DNA from: Gordonia sp. OPL2
GTDB lineage: Bacteria; Actinomycetota; Actinomycetes; Mycobacteriales; Mycobacteriaceae
DNA length: 64,000 bases
Reading direction: 5' to 3'
NCBI RefSeq assembly: GCF_003797825.1
Contig: NZ_RKME01000011.1
Span: 85,634-149,633, forward strand
In this document: piece after piece, positions 24,769 to 34,411 of the stretch
Layout: each line of letters begins with the position of its first letter
Numbering within the stretch: the stretch's first letter is position 1
Position numbers and translations under genes: made by a program
Notes under the pieces: generated by a model
What the model saw: the letters and a program-made list of their open reading frames with translations, nothing else
Told to the model about the DNA's origin: nothing
The model's database searches: none

Positions 24769-26270
24769 TGGCGTCAGCTGGCCGAGCCGCGGACGCCGGA
24801 CTGCTGTCGCGGGTGCACGGGCTCACCGGCTTCGACGCGGCCGCCGTCGCGGGTACCGGCACCACGGTCGCCGTGTTCGGGGTGGGCGGCAGCGGCGTGA
24901 CGAGCCTCGTCGAGGCCTGCCACCTGCTCGACCCCTCCGCGCCCGTCGTCGAGGGCCGGTGGGGCCGGCACCACGATGACCGCGCCGTCGGCATCGCACT
25001 GATGGTCCTCGATCCGACGTCGTCGGTGGGTGATGAGGAGAAGGATGCCGTCGACGAACTGCGGTCGCGCTTCGGCATCGTGGCGCTCGTCGGCACCAAG
25101 ATCGACGCCTTCTGGGAGTGGCCGCGCATCCTGCGTGCCCATCGCGCACTGCTCGACCCGCACGAGGAATTGCCGGTGTTCGCCGTGTCGTCGCTGGCCG
25201 CACTGTCCGGGGCGGACGACGAGTCCGGGGTGTCCGCGGTCCTCGAGTGGGCCGGCGACCACCTCGCGGCGCCCGACGACCTGCGGGCCGAGCGTGCTCG
25301 GATCGCGGCCGCGCTCGGCGCCGTCGAACACGCGGAGGTCGGCCTGTACCGCCAGACCGATACAGAGGCGTCCGCGACGGAGGTCGACGCGCTGACGCGT
25401 CGTCGGCGGCAGCTGCTGGAATCGCGCGACCGGGGACGCGGTGATCGGCTGAGCGCGGCCCGCACCGGCCTGGCCTCCGCACGCGGGCAGTCGCTCGCCG
25501 ACGTCGCCGCAGGCACCCGCGCGCTGGCTGCCGCGGCCACCACCCGGTCGGCATCGCTGACCCGACGCACCCTCGACGACTACGTGCGGTGGCTGCGCGC
25601 CGAGACCGTCGCGCTCCGCGACCGCGTCGACGAGGCGACCGACGACCGCATCGACGAGGTCCGGGCCGCAGCCCTGCTCGGCCTCGACGCCGGGCCCGCC
25701 GAGTCGGGTGCACCGGACGCCCCACCGGAGGATCGCCGCCCGGAACCGCCGTTCTCCCGCCCGCTGCCCACGGGCAGGCGTGGCGGGGAGGATGCGCTGC
25801 TGGTGGTGATCGGGGCGTCGACCGGTCTGGGCCTGGGACGTCTGATCGTTGCACCGATGGCCTCGGTGCAGACGCTGCAGTGGATCAGCATGCCGCTGAC
25901 CCTGCTGCTCGGGGTCGCGGCTGCCGCTCTGGTGATCCGGGTGCGGCGCGCCGCGGCGTTGCGCGCGGAGATCCGTGGCTGGAGCAACGACGCACTCGGG
26001 GAGACCCGGGGACGCCTCGACCATCGGGTGGGTGCACGGGTGGCCGCCGCCGAGCCGTACCTGACCAGCCAGATCACCCGCTACTACGATCGGCGGGCGA
26101 GGCACGTGGCCGGCCGGGTCGCCGAGATCGACGAGCGACTCCGGGCGCTGCGGTCCGGGACAGCCGACCAGGCGCGTCGAGAGCAGCTGGGACGGATGCG
26201 CAGCACTCGTCGAGAACTCGCCGCACTCGCGGACGCGCTCGTCGGGGAGGACGATCGACCGCAGCATTGA
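24768..26270 (+). CDS. GTPase-like membrane protein with two TM helices (Rv0210-like)
   Basis: A 500-residue protein, likely the counterpart of M. tuberculosis Rv0210. FGVGGSGVTS near residue 33 resembles a P-loop without the lysine, while LVGTKIDAF is a good G4 motif (TKxD). A long Arg/Ala/Glu-rich helical region follows. Around residues 345-390, two adjacent hydrophobic stretches (LLVVIGASTGLGLGRLIV, then LTLLLGVAAAALVI) form a membrane hairpin, with a basic helical C-terminus after it. This order (G domain, helical stalk, membrane paddle) recalls bacterial dynamin-like proteins. ATG 24768 overlaps the previous stop by one base (TGATG); GTG 24765 is equally possible. Confidence 0.65.
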   Translation: MASAGRAADAGLLSRVHGLTGFDAAAVAGTGTTVAVFGVGGSGVTSLVEACHLLDPSAPVVEGRWGRHHDDRAVGIALMVLDPTSSVGDEEKDAVDELRSRFGIVALVGTKIDAFWEWPRILRAHRALLDPHEELPVFAVSSLAALSGADDESGVSAVLEWAGDHLAAPDDLRAERARIAAALGAVEHAEVGLYRQTDTEASATEVDALTRRRRQLLESRDRGRGDRLSAARTGLASARGQSLADVAAGTRALAAAATTRSASLTRRTLDDYVRWLRAETVALRDRVDEATDDRIDEVRAAALLGLDAGPAESGAPDAPPEDRRPEPPFSRPLPTGRRGGEDALLVVIGASTGLGLGRLIVAPMASVQTLQWISMPLTLLLGVAAAALVIRVRRAAALRAEIRGWSNDALGETRGRLDHRVGARVAAAEPYLTSQITRYYDRRARHVAGRVAEIDERLRALRSGTADQARREQLGRMRSTRRELAALADALVGEDDRPQH

Positions 26271-26445
26271 TCGTTCGGCAGTGATCGTCAGTGGTGATGG
26301 TCGGTGGTGGTCGTCGCGGGGCTCCGACCGTCGTGAGCGCGGTCGCGGCGGATCGGAGGGAACCGATCGGTCCCCGCGTGCGTCTAAACAACACGGTGGT
26401 GTGCGGTGCCGGTAGGTACGGATGAGGGGAGTGCACGAGGTGGAC
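26271..26445. other. Intergenic region upstream of the Ca-binding-like gene
   Basis: Contains a small hairpin (GGATCGG paired with CCGATC near 26350-26370) and a short lower-GC stretch around 26385-26396. No promoter can be called with confidence. Confidence 0.35.
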
Positions 26446-26859
26446 ATGTCGTTTCTGGGCGGTGATCCGCTGGAGAGCGGGCAGTCGGGCGACGCCGATC
26501 GCGTCTCGATCGATGCCGGTGAAGGCTTCACGGCCGACCCGGTCGGATATGTCGCACCCGCCGACGACGCACACGCCCCGGCATTCGCCGAGCCGACCTC
26601 ACCCGAGGACCACCTCTGGATGCATTCCGACGGGCGGGTCTGGGACCTCGGCCCGGCCGACGTCGACACCGATGCCGACGGCGTCCCCGATTCACTGACA
26701 CGCAGCGGCGCCGGCGGCATGACCGTCTACACCGACTCCGACCACGACGGTCAGGTCGACAAGATCACCGAGGTCGACGCCGACGGTATGTTCTCCTCGC
26801 GCACGCTCGACCCGACGAGCGGTACCTGGGTGCCGACCGACCGCGGTCGCCTCGGCTGA
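26446..26859 (+). CDS. Small acidic protein with Asp-rich calcium-loop-like repeats (DUF6802-like)
   Basis: A 137-residue acidic protein. The C-terminal half has two DxDxDG-type loops, DVDTDADGVPDSLT and DSDHDGQVDKIT, followed by a third DADGMF, as in thrombospondin type 3 or dockerin calcium loops. The N-terminal half is Ala/Pro/Asp-rich and has no signal peptide, so any export is not Sec-type by eye. I chose ATG 26446 because GAGG stands 5 nt upstream; ATG 26422 would add eight residues. The DUF6802 assignment is from memory of actinobacterial proteins with this pattern and is tentative. Confidence 0.6.
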   Translation: MSFLGGDPLESGQSGDADRVSIDAGEGFTADPVGYVAPADDAHAPAFAEPTSPEDHLWMHSDGRVWDLGPADVDTDADGVPDSLTRSGAGGMTVYTDSDHDGQVDKITEVDADGMFSSRTLDPTSGTWVPTDRGRLG

Positions 26860-26956
26860 CCTGCCACGCAGATCTGTCCGGGGGGTTGCGCACGCCCGGA
26901 GTGTGGGATATACCGCATCTCCATCACCCCGGTACCTAGCGGGCGCTCGGCGAACG

Positions 26957-26962
26957 TATCCT
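26957..26962 (+). promoter_or_regulatory. Possible -10 box (TATCCT) for pckG
   Basis: TATCCT lies 61 nt before the pckG start and fits the TAnnnT pattern. No matching -35 is obvious. The leader that would result contains GGAGGAGA close to the start codon. Confidence 0.35.
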
Positions 26963-27023
26963 GTGGTGACGACGACATCGCGACGGCTACGCATCCCGCC
27001 GTCACCTCGGAGGAGACCCCATC

Positions 27024-28853
27024 ATGACCTCAGCCACCATTCCCGGCCTCGACCCGAACACCGCCCCGACGAAGCACGCCGGATTGCTGGCGTGGGTCGC
27101 CGAGGTCGCCGAGCTGACACAGCCGGATCGGGTGGTCTGGTCGGATGGCAGCGATGCCGAATGGGAGCGCTTGACCACGCAGCTGGTGGACTCCGGCACC
27201 CTGATCAAACTGAACGAGGAGAAGAAGCCGAACTCGTTCCTCGCGCAGTCCGACCCCGCCGATGTCGCCCGTGTGGAGTCGCGTACCTACATCTGCTCGG
27301 CCACCAAGGACGACGCCGGGCCCACCAACAACTGGGTCGAGCCGGCGGAGATGCGCGCCACGATGACCGACCTGTACCGCGGATGCATGCGTGGCCGCAC
27401 GATGTTCGTCATCCCGTTCTGCATGGGCCCCCTCGGTTCCGACGACCCGAAGCTGGGTGTCGAGATCACCGACTCCGAGTACGTCGTCCTGTCCATGAAG
27501 ATCATGACCCGCGTCGGACCGCAGGTCCTCGAACTGCTCGGCGACGACGGGTTCTTCGTCAAGGCGCTGCACTCGGTCGGCGCTCCGCTCGAGCCCGGTC
27601 AGGCCGACGTCCCGTGGCCGTGCAACTCGGAGAAGTACATCTCGCACTTCCCCGAGGACCGCGAGATCTGGTCGTTCGGTTCCGGCTACGGCGGCAACGC
27701 CCTGCTCGGCAAGAAGTGCTACGCGCTGCGTATCGCCTCGGTCCTGGCCCACGACGAGGGCTGGCTGGCCGAGCACATGCTGATCCTCAAGCTCACCAGC
27801 CCGCAGAAGAAGGTCTACTACGTCGCCGCCGCATTCCCGAGCGCCTGCGGCAAGACGAACCTGGCGATGATCCAGCCGACCATCCCGGGCTGGGAGGCCG
27901 AAACGGTCGGTGACGACATCGCCTGGATGCGTTTCGGCGACGACGGTCGTCTGTACGCGATCAACCCGGAGTTCGGTTTCTTCGGTGTCGCACCCGGCAC
28001 CAGCAACGACTCCAACCCGAACGCGATGAAGACCATCGAGGCCGGCAACACCCTCTACACCAACGTCGCGTTGACTGACGACGGTGACATCTGGTGGGAG
28101 GGCATCGACGGCGAGAAGCCGGAGCATCTGACCGACTGGCTGGGCAACGACTGGACCCCCGCCTCCGATGCGAAGGCCGCACACCCGAACTCGCGCTACT
28201 GCACCCCGCTGGACCAGTGCCCGTCGCTGGCCCCCGAGTGGGATGACCCGAAGGGCGTGCCGATCTCGGCCATCCTGTTCGGTGGTCGTCGCAAGACCAC
28301 CGTCCCGCTGGTGACCGAGGCCCGCGACTGGCAGCACGGCGTGTTCATGGGCGCCACCGTCGGCTCCGAGCAGACCGCCGCCGCCGAGGGCAAGGTCGGC
28401 ACCGTCCGTCGCGACCCGATGGCCATGCTGCCGTTCCTGGGCTACCACATCGGCGACTACTTCGCGCACTGGCTCGACCTGGGCAAGAACGCCGACGCCG
28501 ACAAGCTGCCGAAGGTGTTCTACGTCAACTGGTTCCGTCGCGGCGACGACGGCCGCTTCCTGTGGCCCGGATTCGGCGAGAACAGCCGTGTGCTCGAGTG
28601 GATCGTCGGCCGCATCGAGGGTGAGAACGAGGGTGTCTCGACCCCGATCGGCATCGTCGCGAAGCCGGAGGAGATCGACGTCGACGGCCTCGGCGACGTA
28701 CCCGCCGAGGACATCGCCGCCGCGCTCGCGGTCAACGCCGACGAGTGGCGTCAGGAGATCCCGCTCATCGAGGAACTCTTCGAGTTCGTCGGCGACAAGC
28801 TGCCGACCTCGCTGCGTGACGAACTCGATCACCTCAAGCAGCGGCTCGCCTGA
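27024..28853 (+). CDS. pckG: Phosphoenolpyruvate carboxykinase (GTP)
   Basis: A 609-residue GTP-dependent PEP carboxykinase, converting oxaloacetate to PEP in gluconeogenesis (or the reverse for anaplerosis), cytosolic. The hyperreactive Cys275 and P-loop Lys277 sit in [10 protein letters not shown]; the metal- and substrate-binding region has [22 protein letters not shown] and [19 protein letters not shown] are diagnostic. The length matches the M. tuberculosis enzyme closely. ATG 27024 is preceded by a strong GGAGGAGA. It stands alone between a Ca-binding-like gene and a secreted protein gene. Codon usage is strongly biased toward C/G-ending codons, as expected for a highly expressed gene. 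Confidence 0.97.
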   Translation: MTSATIPGLDPNTAPTKHAGLLAWVAEVAELTQPDRVVWSDGSDAEWERLTTQLVDSGTLIKLNEEKKPNSFLAQSDPADVARVESRTYICSATKDDAGPTNNWVEPAEMRATMTDLYRGCMRGRTMFVIPFCMGPLGSDDPKLGVEITDSEYVVLSMKIMTRVGPQVLELLGDDGFFVKALHSVGAPLEPGQADVPWPCNSEKYISHFPEDREIWSFGSGYGGNALLGKKCYALRIASVLAHDEGWLAEHMLILKLTSPQKKVYYVAAAFPSACGKTNLAMIQPTIPGWEAETVGDDIAWMRFGDDGRLYAINPEFGFFGVAPGTSNDSNPNAMKTIEAGNTLYTNVALTDDGDIWWEGIDGEKPEHLTDWLGNDWTPASDAKAAHPNSRYCTPLDQCPSLAPEWDDPKGVPISAILFGGRRKTTVPLVTEARDWQHGVFMGATVGSEQTAAAEGKVGTVRRDPMAMLPFLGYHIGDYFAHWLDLGKNADADKLPKVFYVNWFRRGDDGRFLWPGFGENSRVLEWIVGRIEGENEGVSTPIGIVAKPEEIDVDGLGDVPAEDIAAALAVNADEWRQEIPLIEELFEFVGDKLPTSLRDELDHLKQRLA

Positions 28854-28945
28854 TCGCGGCCGCGGACCCAGGATGGCTCTGCGCGGAGGGCGAGACCGTC
28901 CGCGCGGGGTCGGCCGTCCGCGACGAGCTGTGACGGGTGATGCGG

Positions 28946-28959
28946 TAGGGTCATCCCCC
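28946..28959 (+). promoter_or_regulatory. -10 box TAGGGT; leaderless start
   Basis: TAGGGT (28946-28951) is followed by 8 nt and ATG 28960. The intervening CATCCCCC contains no ribosome binding site. Confidence 0.5.
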
Positions 28960-29967
28960 ATGAGACTTCGCTTGTGGGGGGCGGCGCTCGTGTCCGCTTG
29001 TGCCGTAGGTCTTTCCGTGGTGTCCGCCGGTGGGGCCGTCGCTGCGCCGTCGGATGTCGATGCGATGTACCGCGATTCCACGGTCATCAACGGCGCGCCC
29101 ACCTTCGGCGCGATCTCCGGCATCGACCGGACCGACAATGGCAGCTACGCGCTCGTCTCGACGGACGTCGGACGGCAGGGCCCGGCCCGCGTCTACACCG
29201 CGAACCTCGCGTTCCGATCCGACATCGGTTTCCTCGGCAACGGCACGCTCAACGGCGGCGGCCCGATCCTCGGACCCTTCCAGATCCCGCCGCTGCCCGG
29301 TCAGGCGCAGTTCGAGGGCATCCGACGCGTCGGCCCGGACTACGTCGTCGCCAGTGGCGGTGCCAACCAGTTCGTCCGGCAGATCGGGCGTTTCGGCAAC
29401 CACATCCGCGACCTCGGACTGCCGAAGGCCTATCGGACCACCGCGAAGACCGGGCTGAACGGCCAGCGCGGCCTCACCGGCGTCGCCGTCGGTCCGGGTG
29501 GCCGGGTCAGCGCCATCACCGCGGGTGGTCTGAAGCAGGACCCGCGCACCTCGGCGCGACTGATCACCTGGGCGGGCAAGGGCACCTCGGAGCACGTCTA
29601 CCGCACCGACGGCGACAAGGTGGCCGCCGATGTCCTATCGGTCAACAACACCGATTTCCTCGTCCTCGAGCGGGGCAAGGGCCGGATCACGCGCATCTAC
29701 TGGACCACCACGCGCGGTGCGCAGTCGGTCTCGGGCGCGGCGAAACTGTCCGGCCGCGAACGTGCGATGCCGAAGAAGCTCATCTTCTCCACGGCGCCGC
29801 TGTCGGGTCTGACCACCGGAAACATGTCCGGGTTGGGTTGGGGCAACTGGCTTCCGGACCGGCCGTGGCAGAAGTACCGCGCACGGATCCTCTACGTCGT
29901 CACCAACAACGCGTTCGCAGGTCCGACCCGAGTCCACGCACTCGAAGTGCATCTGCCGAAGGGCTGA
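28960..29967 (+). CDS. Secreted phytase-like / esterase-like beta-propeller protein
   Basis: A 335-residue exported protein. It has a Sec signal peptide (MRLRLWGAALVSACAVGLSV, cleavage after AVAA near residue 29), no lipobox and no membrane anchor. The rest is rich in short beta-strand patterns with repeated DLG-, GGR- and TGVAVGPGG-type turns. It resembles the 'esterase-like activity of phytase' family, in which residues such as ISGIDR and FEGI bind at one face of a propeller. The substrate is unknown. It stands alone behind a leaderless promoter, with an ABC exporter gene 83 bp downstream. Confidence 0.65.
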   Translation: MRLRLWGAALVSACAVGLSVVSAGGAVAAPSDVDAMYRDSTVINGAPTFGAISGIDRTDNGSYALVSTDVGRQGPARVYTANLAFRSDIGFLGNGTLNGGGPILGPFQIPPLPGQAQFEGIRRVGPDYVVASGGANQFVRQIGRFGNHIRDLGLPKAYRTTAKTGLNGQRGLTGVAVGPGGRVSAITAGGLKQDPRTSARLITWAGKGTSEHVYRTDGDKVAADVLSVNNTDFLVLERGKGRITRIYWTTTRGAQSVSGAAKLSGRERAMPKKLIFSTAPLSGLTTGNMSGLGWGNWLPDRPWQKYRARILYVVTNNAFAGPTRVHALEVHLPKG

Positions 29968-30050
29968 GGGCGCTCCGGGGACACACCCCGAGATCGACTC
30001 AGGGATTTTCCCGATGGCCAACCGGCGCAAGATTTGGCACGGTTGATGCC

Positions 30051-30962
30051 ATGACTTCGGCTTCCACGGACGACCCGCACGTCGAAACACGATCGATCGC
30101 CGCCGGTGCGGCGGATCTGACCAAGGTGTACGGCACGGGTGACACCGTCGTCGAGGCCCTGCGGGGGGTCAGCATCGAGTTCCCCGCAGGCGAGTTCACC
30201 GCCATCATGGGCCCATCGGGCTCGGGCAAGTCGACCCTGATGCACTGCTTGGCGGGGCTCGACGTCGCCACCAGCGGTCGTGTCCACATCGGTGACGTCG
30301 ACCTGACCGGCCTGTCGGACAAGGCGATGACCATGCTGCGGCGGGACCGCATCGGATTCGTCTTCCAGTCGTTCAACCTCGTCCCGACGCTGACCGCCGC
30401 GGAGAACATCACCCTGCCCGTCGACATCGCGGGCCGCGACGTGGACAAGGAGTGGTTCGACGCGGTGGTCGACCGACTCGGCATCACCGAGCGGCTCAGT
30501 CACCTGCCGAGCGAGCTCTCCGGCGGTCAGCAGCAGCGTGTGGCGTGCGCGCGGGCACTCGTGGGCAAGCCGGACATCATCTTCGGCGACGAGCCGACGG
30601 GCAACCTGGATTCGCGGTCGTCGGGGGAGGTGCTGTCGATCCTGCGTGCCGCGACCGACGAGTTCGGCCAGACCGTGGTGATCGTGACCCACGATCCGCG
30701 GGCCGCCTCCTACGCCGACCGTGTCGTGTTCCTCGCCGACGGCCAGATCGTCCGCGAGCTGTCGCGCCCGTCGGCCGACGACGTGTTCGAGGTGATGAAG
30801 AACCTCGACGACGGGCCGGACGCGAGTGCCGCGAGCGGGACGGCAGCGGTCACCGCAGGCGCGCACGAGGCCGACCCGGGCGACGACGCAGCGACCGCGA
30901 CGGATCAGTCCGCCGGCGACCACACCCCCAAACACGCGGCTCCCGCGCCCGAGGTGCGCTGA
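30051..30962 (+). CDS. ABC transporter ATP-binding protein (MacB/LolD type)
   Basis: A 303-residue ATPase of the MacB/LolD/FtsE group. Walker A GPSGSGKST is at residues 54-62, the Q-loop lies in FVFQSFNLVPTLTA, the signature LSGGQQQR is at 156-163, Walker B IIFGDE ends with Asp180-Glu181, and the switch His is in VTHDP. A 70-residue acidic Ala/Asp-rich tail follows the domain and is absent from typical LolD proteins. It is paired with a permease gene 4 bp downstream. Such systems export peptides, lipids or antibiotics, or act in envelope stress; the cargo is not evident. ATG 30051 has no clear ribosome binding site. Confidence 0.92.
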   Translation: MTSASTDDPHVETRSIAAGAADLTKVYGTGDTVVEALRGVSIEFPAGEFTAIMGPSGSGKSTLMHCLAGLDVATSGRVHIGDVDLTGLSDKAMTMLRRDRIGFVFQSFNLVPTLTAAENITLPVDIAGRDVDKEWFDAVVDRLGITERLSHLPSELSGGQQQRVACARALVGKPDIIFGDEPTGNLDSRSSGEVLSILRAATDEFGQTVVIVTHDPRAASYADRVVFLADGQIVRELSRPSADDVFEVMKNLDDGPDASAASGTAAVTAGAHEADPGDDAATATDQSAGDHTPKHAAPAPEVR

Positions 30963-30966
30963 GACC

Positions 30967-33525
30967 ATGGCGTCGTCCTCGGTGATGCGCCGGGTCTCCC
31001 TGCGGAACCTGCGCGCACACAAACTCCGTCTCTTCCTCACGGTGTTCTCGATCGTCCTGGGCACGTCGTTCGTCGCCGGGTCGATCGTGTTCACCTCGAC
31101 GATCTCGAAGGCGTTCAACGACATCTTCGACTCGGCCGCGCCCGGGGTCTCCGTTCAGGTGACGCCGGAGAACAATCAGTCGCCCGGTGTGCCGCAGTCG
31201 GTCTACGACGAACTGGACGCCCAGAAACAGCAGTTGGGCATCGACCGGATCGTCGCGAACTACGAGGGCCTGGTCACCATCGCGAACTCGCAGGGCAAGG
31301 CACTGCAGACCGGTGGCGCCCCGAGTATCGGGACCGCCTACCTGCCGCCCGACGTCGCGTTGTCCCCGGATGCCGGCAAGATCTTGCCGGGTGGTCGTGG
31401 CCCGGCGAATGCCGGTGAGATCGCGCTGAATTCGTCGGCGGCGGAGAAGGCCGGCCTGTCGGTGGGGTCGACGACGAAGCTGGTGCTCGGGCAGGGCTCC
31501 GCCGAACCCCGAGAGGTGAAGGTCGTCGGGCTGCTCGATCTGCCGGGCGCGACGAGCGGCTATGTGAACGTCCAGTTCGACCAGGCGACCGCCCGCGCCC
31601 TGTTCTCCGACGGCTCGCATTCGGCCAACGTGGACATGTCCGCGGCCGCCGGCGTGACGCCGGAGCAGCTGCAGGAACGCGTGGAGAAGACGCTCCCTGC
31701 GAACACCTACACGGTGCGGACCGGTGAGCAGGTGCGCCAGGACCAGAAGGACCAGGTCAACCAGTTCCTCACCATCTTCACCGGAATCCTGTTGGCATTC
31801 GCGGCGATCGGCCTGATCGTCGGCACCTTCATCATCTACAACACCTTCTCGATGATCGTCGCCCAGCGAAACCGCGAGCTGGCATTGCTGCGCGCGGTGG
31901 GCGCGAGCCAGAAACAGGTGTCGCGGTCGGTGCTGTTCGAGGCGTTCGTCGTCGGTGTGCTCGGCGGTGCCGTCGGATTGGGCATCGGTATCGCCCTGGC
32001 CGCCGCGCTGAAGGCATGGACACAGTCGTCGTCGGGGCTGCCCGACGCCCCACTGCAGATCGGGGCTCCCGCGGTGCTGGCGGCGCTGTTCGTCGGCGTC
32101 GTGGTGACGATGATCAGCGCCTGGGTGCCGGCGGCTCGCGCCTCGCGGGTGCCGCCGGTGGAGGCGATGCGCGCCGGCATGGCGGAGGGTTCGGCGCCGC
32201 TGCGGGTGCGCACGATGATCGGTGTCGTCGTCGGCGTGGCGGCGCTGGCCGCCATCGTCATCGGTGCGATGGGCGAGGGCCTGGGCCCGGCGATCTCCGT
32301 CGGCGTGGGTGCCGCGGGTGCGATCGCGGCGGTCGTGCTGGCCGGGCCGGCTCTGTCGCGGCCGATCGTCGGCGGACTCGGCACGGTTCTGGGCGCACCG
32401 TTCGGCAAGCTGGGCCGGTTGGCCCGGACCAACGCCGTGCGCAACCCGCGCCGAACCGCGGCGACTGCGTTCGCGCTGACGCTGGGCCTCATGCTGGTCG
32501 CCGTCATCGGTACGCTCGGGTCGTCGTTCAAGGGCACGATCGACGACGCCGTCGACACCGGCCTCAAGGCGGAGTTCATCGTCGCCGGTGCGAATCAGCT
32601 GCCGGTTCCCGGCTCGGTGTCCGGCGTGGTCGCCGACACCCAGGGCGTCGGGTCGTCGGTCAGCTTCGGCATCGTGCAGTCGAAGGTCGGCGACAAGTCG
32701 GTCACCGGCTATGCCGCGGTCGGCGGGCAACCCGACGACGTCGCGATCCTGAGCATGAAAGACGGTGCGCCCGACCAACTCCCGGCCGACGGCATGATCG
32801 TCAGCGAACGCACCCAGAAGACCGAGGGCTGGAACCGCGGAGACGTGGTCACCTTCACCGGGCCCACCGGCGAAGAGGTTCCGGTCACCGTGTCGGGGGT
32901 CTACGAGGACAACGAGGCGCTGCAACCGTGGCTCGTCGGCCCCGACGTCTACACCAAGCTGATCCCGCCGTCGGCGCAGGTGAGCGCGATGATCTTCGTG
33001 ACCCCGGCGCCAGGTGTCTCCGCCGACGAGTTGCGGACGAACCTGGAGAACGCCACCGACTCGTATCTGACCGTGCAGGTGCAGGACCGCGACCAGTTCA
33101 AGAGTTCGGTGTCGTCCCAGATCGACCAGATGCTCGCGACGCTGTACGCGATGCTGGGGCTCGCCCTGCTGATCGCGGTGCTCGGCATCGTCAACACGCT
33201 GGCGTTGTCGGTGGTGGAACGCAAACGCGAGATCGGCATGCTGCGGGCCGTCGGCATGGTGCGGGCGCAGGTGCGCCGCAGCATCTACCTGGAGTCGGTG
33301 CTCATCGCCATCTTCGGGGCCATCCTGGGCGTGATCCTGGGCAGCGTGATCGGGTGGGCCCTCGTGCGAACGCTCGCCAAGTGGGGCCTGGGTACACCGG
33401 TGGTGCCGTGGAGCCTGATCGGCATCACGCTGATCGCCTCGGCCGTCGTCGGCGTCCTCGCAGCACTGTGGCCGGCCGTCCGTGCCGCCCGGACCAGGCC
33501 GTTGGAGGCGATCGCCGAGGCATGA
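30967..33525 (+). CDS. FtsX/MacB-like ABC permease
   Basis: An 852-residue membrane permease with two FtsX-type modules. An N-terminal helix follows RNLRAHKLRLFLTVFSIVLG, then a large extracytoplasmic domain (residues about 40-260), three helices ending in PVEAMRAG, a middle pair of helices, a second extracytoplasmic domain (about 520-700), and three last helices ending in RPLEAIAEA. This is the double-module layout of actinobacterial LolE/MacB-like exporters. It starts 4 bp after the ATPase gene and works with it. The second periplasmic domain may receive cargo from an envelope partner; none is encoded nearby except the MmpS-like protein downstream. Confidence 0.9.
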   Translation: MASSSVMRRVSLRNLRAHKLRLFLTVFSIVLGTSFVAGSIVFTSTISKAFNDIFDSAAPGVSVQVTPENNQSPGVPQSVYDELDAQKQQLGIDRIVANYEGLVTIANSQGKALQTGGAPSIGTAYLPPDVALSPDAGKILPGGRGPANAGEIALNSSAAEKAGLSVGSTTKLVLGQGSAEPREVKVVGLLDLPGATSGYVNVQFDQATARALFSDGSHSANVDMSAAAGVTPEQLQERVEKTLPANTYTVRTGEQVRQDQKDQVNQFLTIFTGILLAFAAIGLIVGTFIIYNTFSMIVAQRNRELALLRAVGASQKQVSRSVLFEAFVVGVLGGAVGLGIGIALAAALKAWTQSSSGLPDAPLQIGAPAVLAALFVGVVVTMISAWVPAARASRVPPVEAMRAGMAEGSAPLRVRTMIGVVVGVAALAAIVIGAMGEGLGPAISVGVGAAGAIAAVVLAGPALSRPIVGGLGTVLGAPFGKLGRLARTNAVRNPRRTAATAFALTLGLMLVAVIGTLGSSFKGTIDDAVDTGLKAEFIVAGANQLPVPGSVSGVVADTQGVGSSVSFGIVQSKVGDKSVTGYAAVGGQPDDVAILSMKDGAPDQLPADGMIVSERTQKTEGWNRGDVVTFTGPTGEEVPVTVSGVYEDNEALQPWLVGPDVYTKLIPPSAQVSAMIFVTPAPGVSADELRTNLENATDSYLTVQVQDRDQFKSSVSSQIDQMLATLYAMLGLALLIAVLGIVNTLALSVVERKREIGMLRAVGMVRAQVRRSIYLESVLIAIFGAILGVILGSVIGWALVRTLAKWGLGTPVVPWSLIGITLIASAVVGVLAALWPAVRAARTRPLEAIAEA

Positions 33526-33583
33526 CGGGACCCGACGCGTCGCCTCGGCGGCAGGCCGGGGCCGGGATGACACAATCGGTCGC

Positions 33584-34342
33584 ATGACCCGACCCCCCGA
33601 CGACCGCTGGGACCCGAACCGCGAGCATCCCGACACGCGGCGGTTCGAGCCTTCCGACGAGACCTCCGCGTACGGGCCGGACGATCCGACGGCGCCGTAC
33701 GGTCAGCCGGCCGGCTACCCACAACCCGATTACCCGCCGCCCGACCCGCAGGGGCCGTACGGTCCGCCGCAGGCCTACACCGAAGCCGCCTCGTACGGGC
33801 CCGGCTATCCGCCTCCCGGCGGCCCGGGCGGACCGCCGGACGAACCGCAGCCGCCGAAGAAGAACACCGGCCGCACCGTCGGTCTGGCGCTGGCCGTCAT
33901 CGCTGCGCTGGTGGTGCTCGCGCTCGTCGGGGTGCTGATCGCACGCGGATCCGGCGACGACGACAGCGGGACCGCTGCCGGATCGAGTTCGTCGTCGGAG
34001 CCGTCGACGACGTCGTCGCGCAGCACCACCACGACGACCACGACCACCGAGGAGACGACGACCACGACGACACCGACGGTGCCGCCCGGTCAGGTCGTGT
34101 ACCAGTTGACCGGCAACGGCGACGTCATCGGCATCCGTTTCCTCAACGGGAGCCGCTCGACGGTCGTCGCCGCGGCCGGCACGCCGTGGTCGCAGGCCGC
34201 GACCGTCACCGGGTCGACCGCCGAGATCAGTGCGATCGTCATCCGCGGTCCGGTCACGTGCAACATCCTGCGCGGTGAGGACCTGTTGTCGTCGTCGACG
34301 AGCAACGGCGGACCGCTGCGCTGCGCGGCACCGATCGGGTGA
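33584..34342 (+). CDS. MmpS-like membrane-anchored protein with Pro-rich N-terminus
   Basis: A 252-residue protein. A cytoplasmic Pro/Tyr/Gly-rich N-terminal segment (residues 1-98, repeated YGPP/YPQP motifs) leads to one transmembrane helix (about 104-122), a Ser/Thr-rich extracytoplasmic linker with long Thr runs, and a C-terminal domain (about 168-252). That domain, VVYQLTGNGDVIGIRFLNG to LRCAAP with two Cys, resembles the beta-sandwich of MmpS proteins. MmpS proteins assist MmpL exporters, and mmpL3 is 12 kb away. CACAAT ends 8 nt before ATG 33584 and may be a -10. It is probably separate from the ABC operon 59 bp upstream. Confidence 0.7.
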   Translation: MTRPPDDRWDPNREHPDTRRFEPSDETSAYGPDDPTAPYGQPAGYPQPDYPPPDPQGPYGPPQAYTEAASYGPGYPPPGGPGGPPDEPQPPKKNTGRTVGLALAVIAALVVLALVGVLIARGSGDDDSGTAAGSSSSSEPSTTSSRSTTTTTTTTEETTTTTTPTVPPGQVVYQLTGNGDVIGIRFLNGSRSTVVAAAGTPWSQAATVTGSTAEISAIVIRGPVTCNILRGEDLLSSSTSNGGPLRCAAPIG

Positions 34343-34366
34343 GCGCGTCGATCGGGTGAGCTCGTG

Positions 34367-34411
34367 TGACGTGGACCGGGTGGCGTCGACGGACGGCCCC
34401 GGTCCGCGTCA
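34367..34411. terminator. Bidirectional hairpin terminator between convergent genes
   Basis: Positions 34367-34380 (TGACGTGGACCGGG) pair with 34398-34411 over 14 bp with one G-U pair, across a 17-nt loop. The stem ends exactly at the stop codon of the methyltransferase gene. Confidence 0.6.

Noticed and set aside
30850..33636. A 928-codon open frame antisense to the ABC permease
   Set aside because: Same cause; His/Arg/Gln-rich, no motif, and the plus strand has a full permease.
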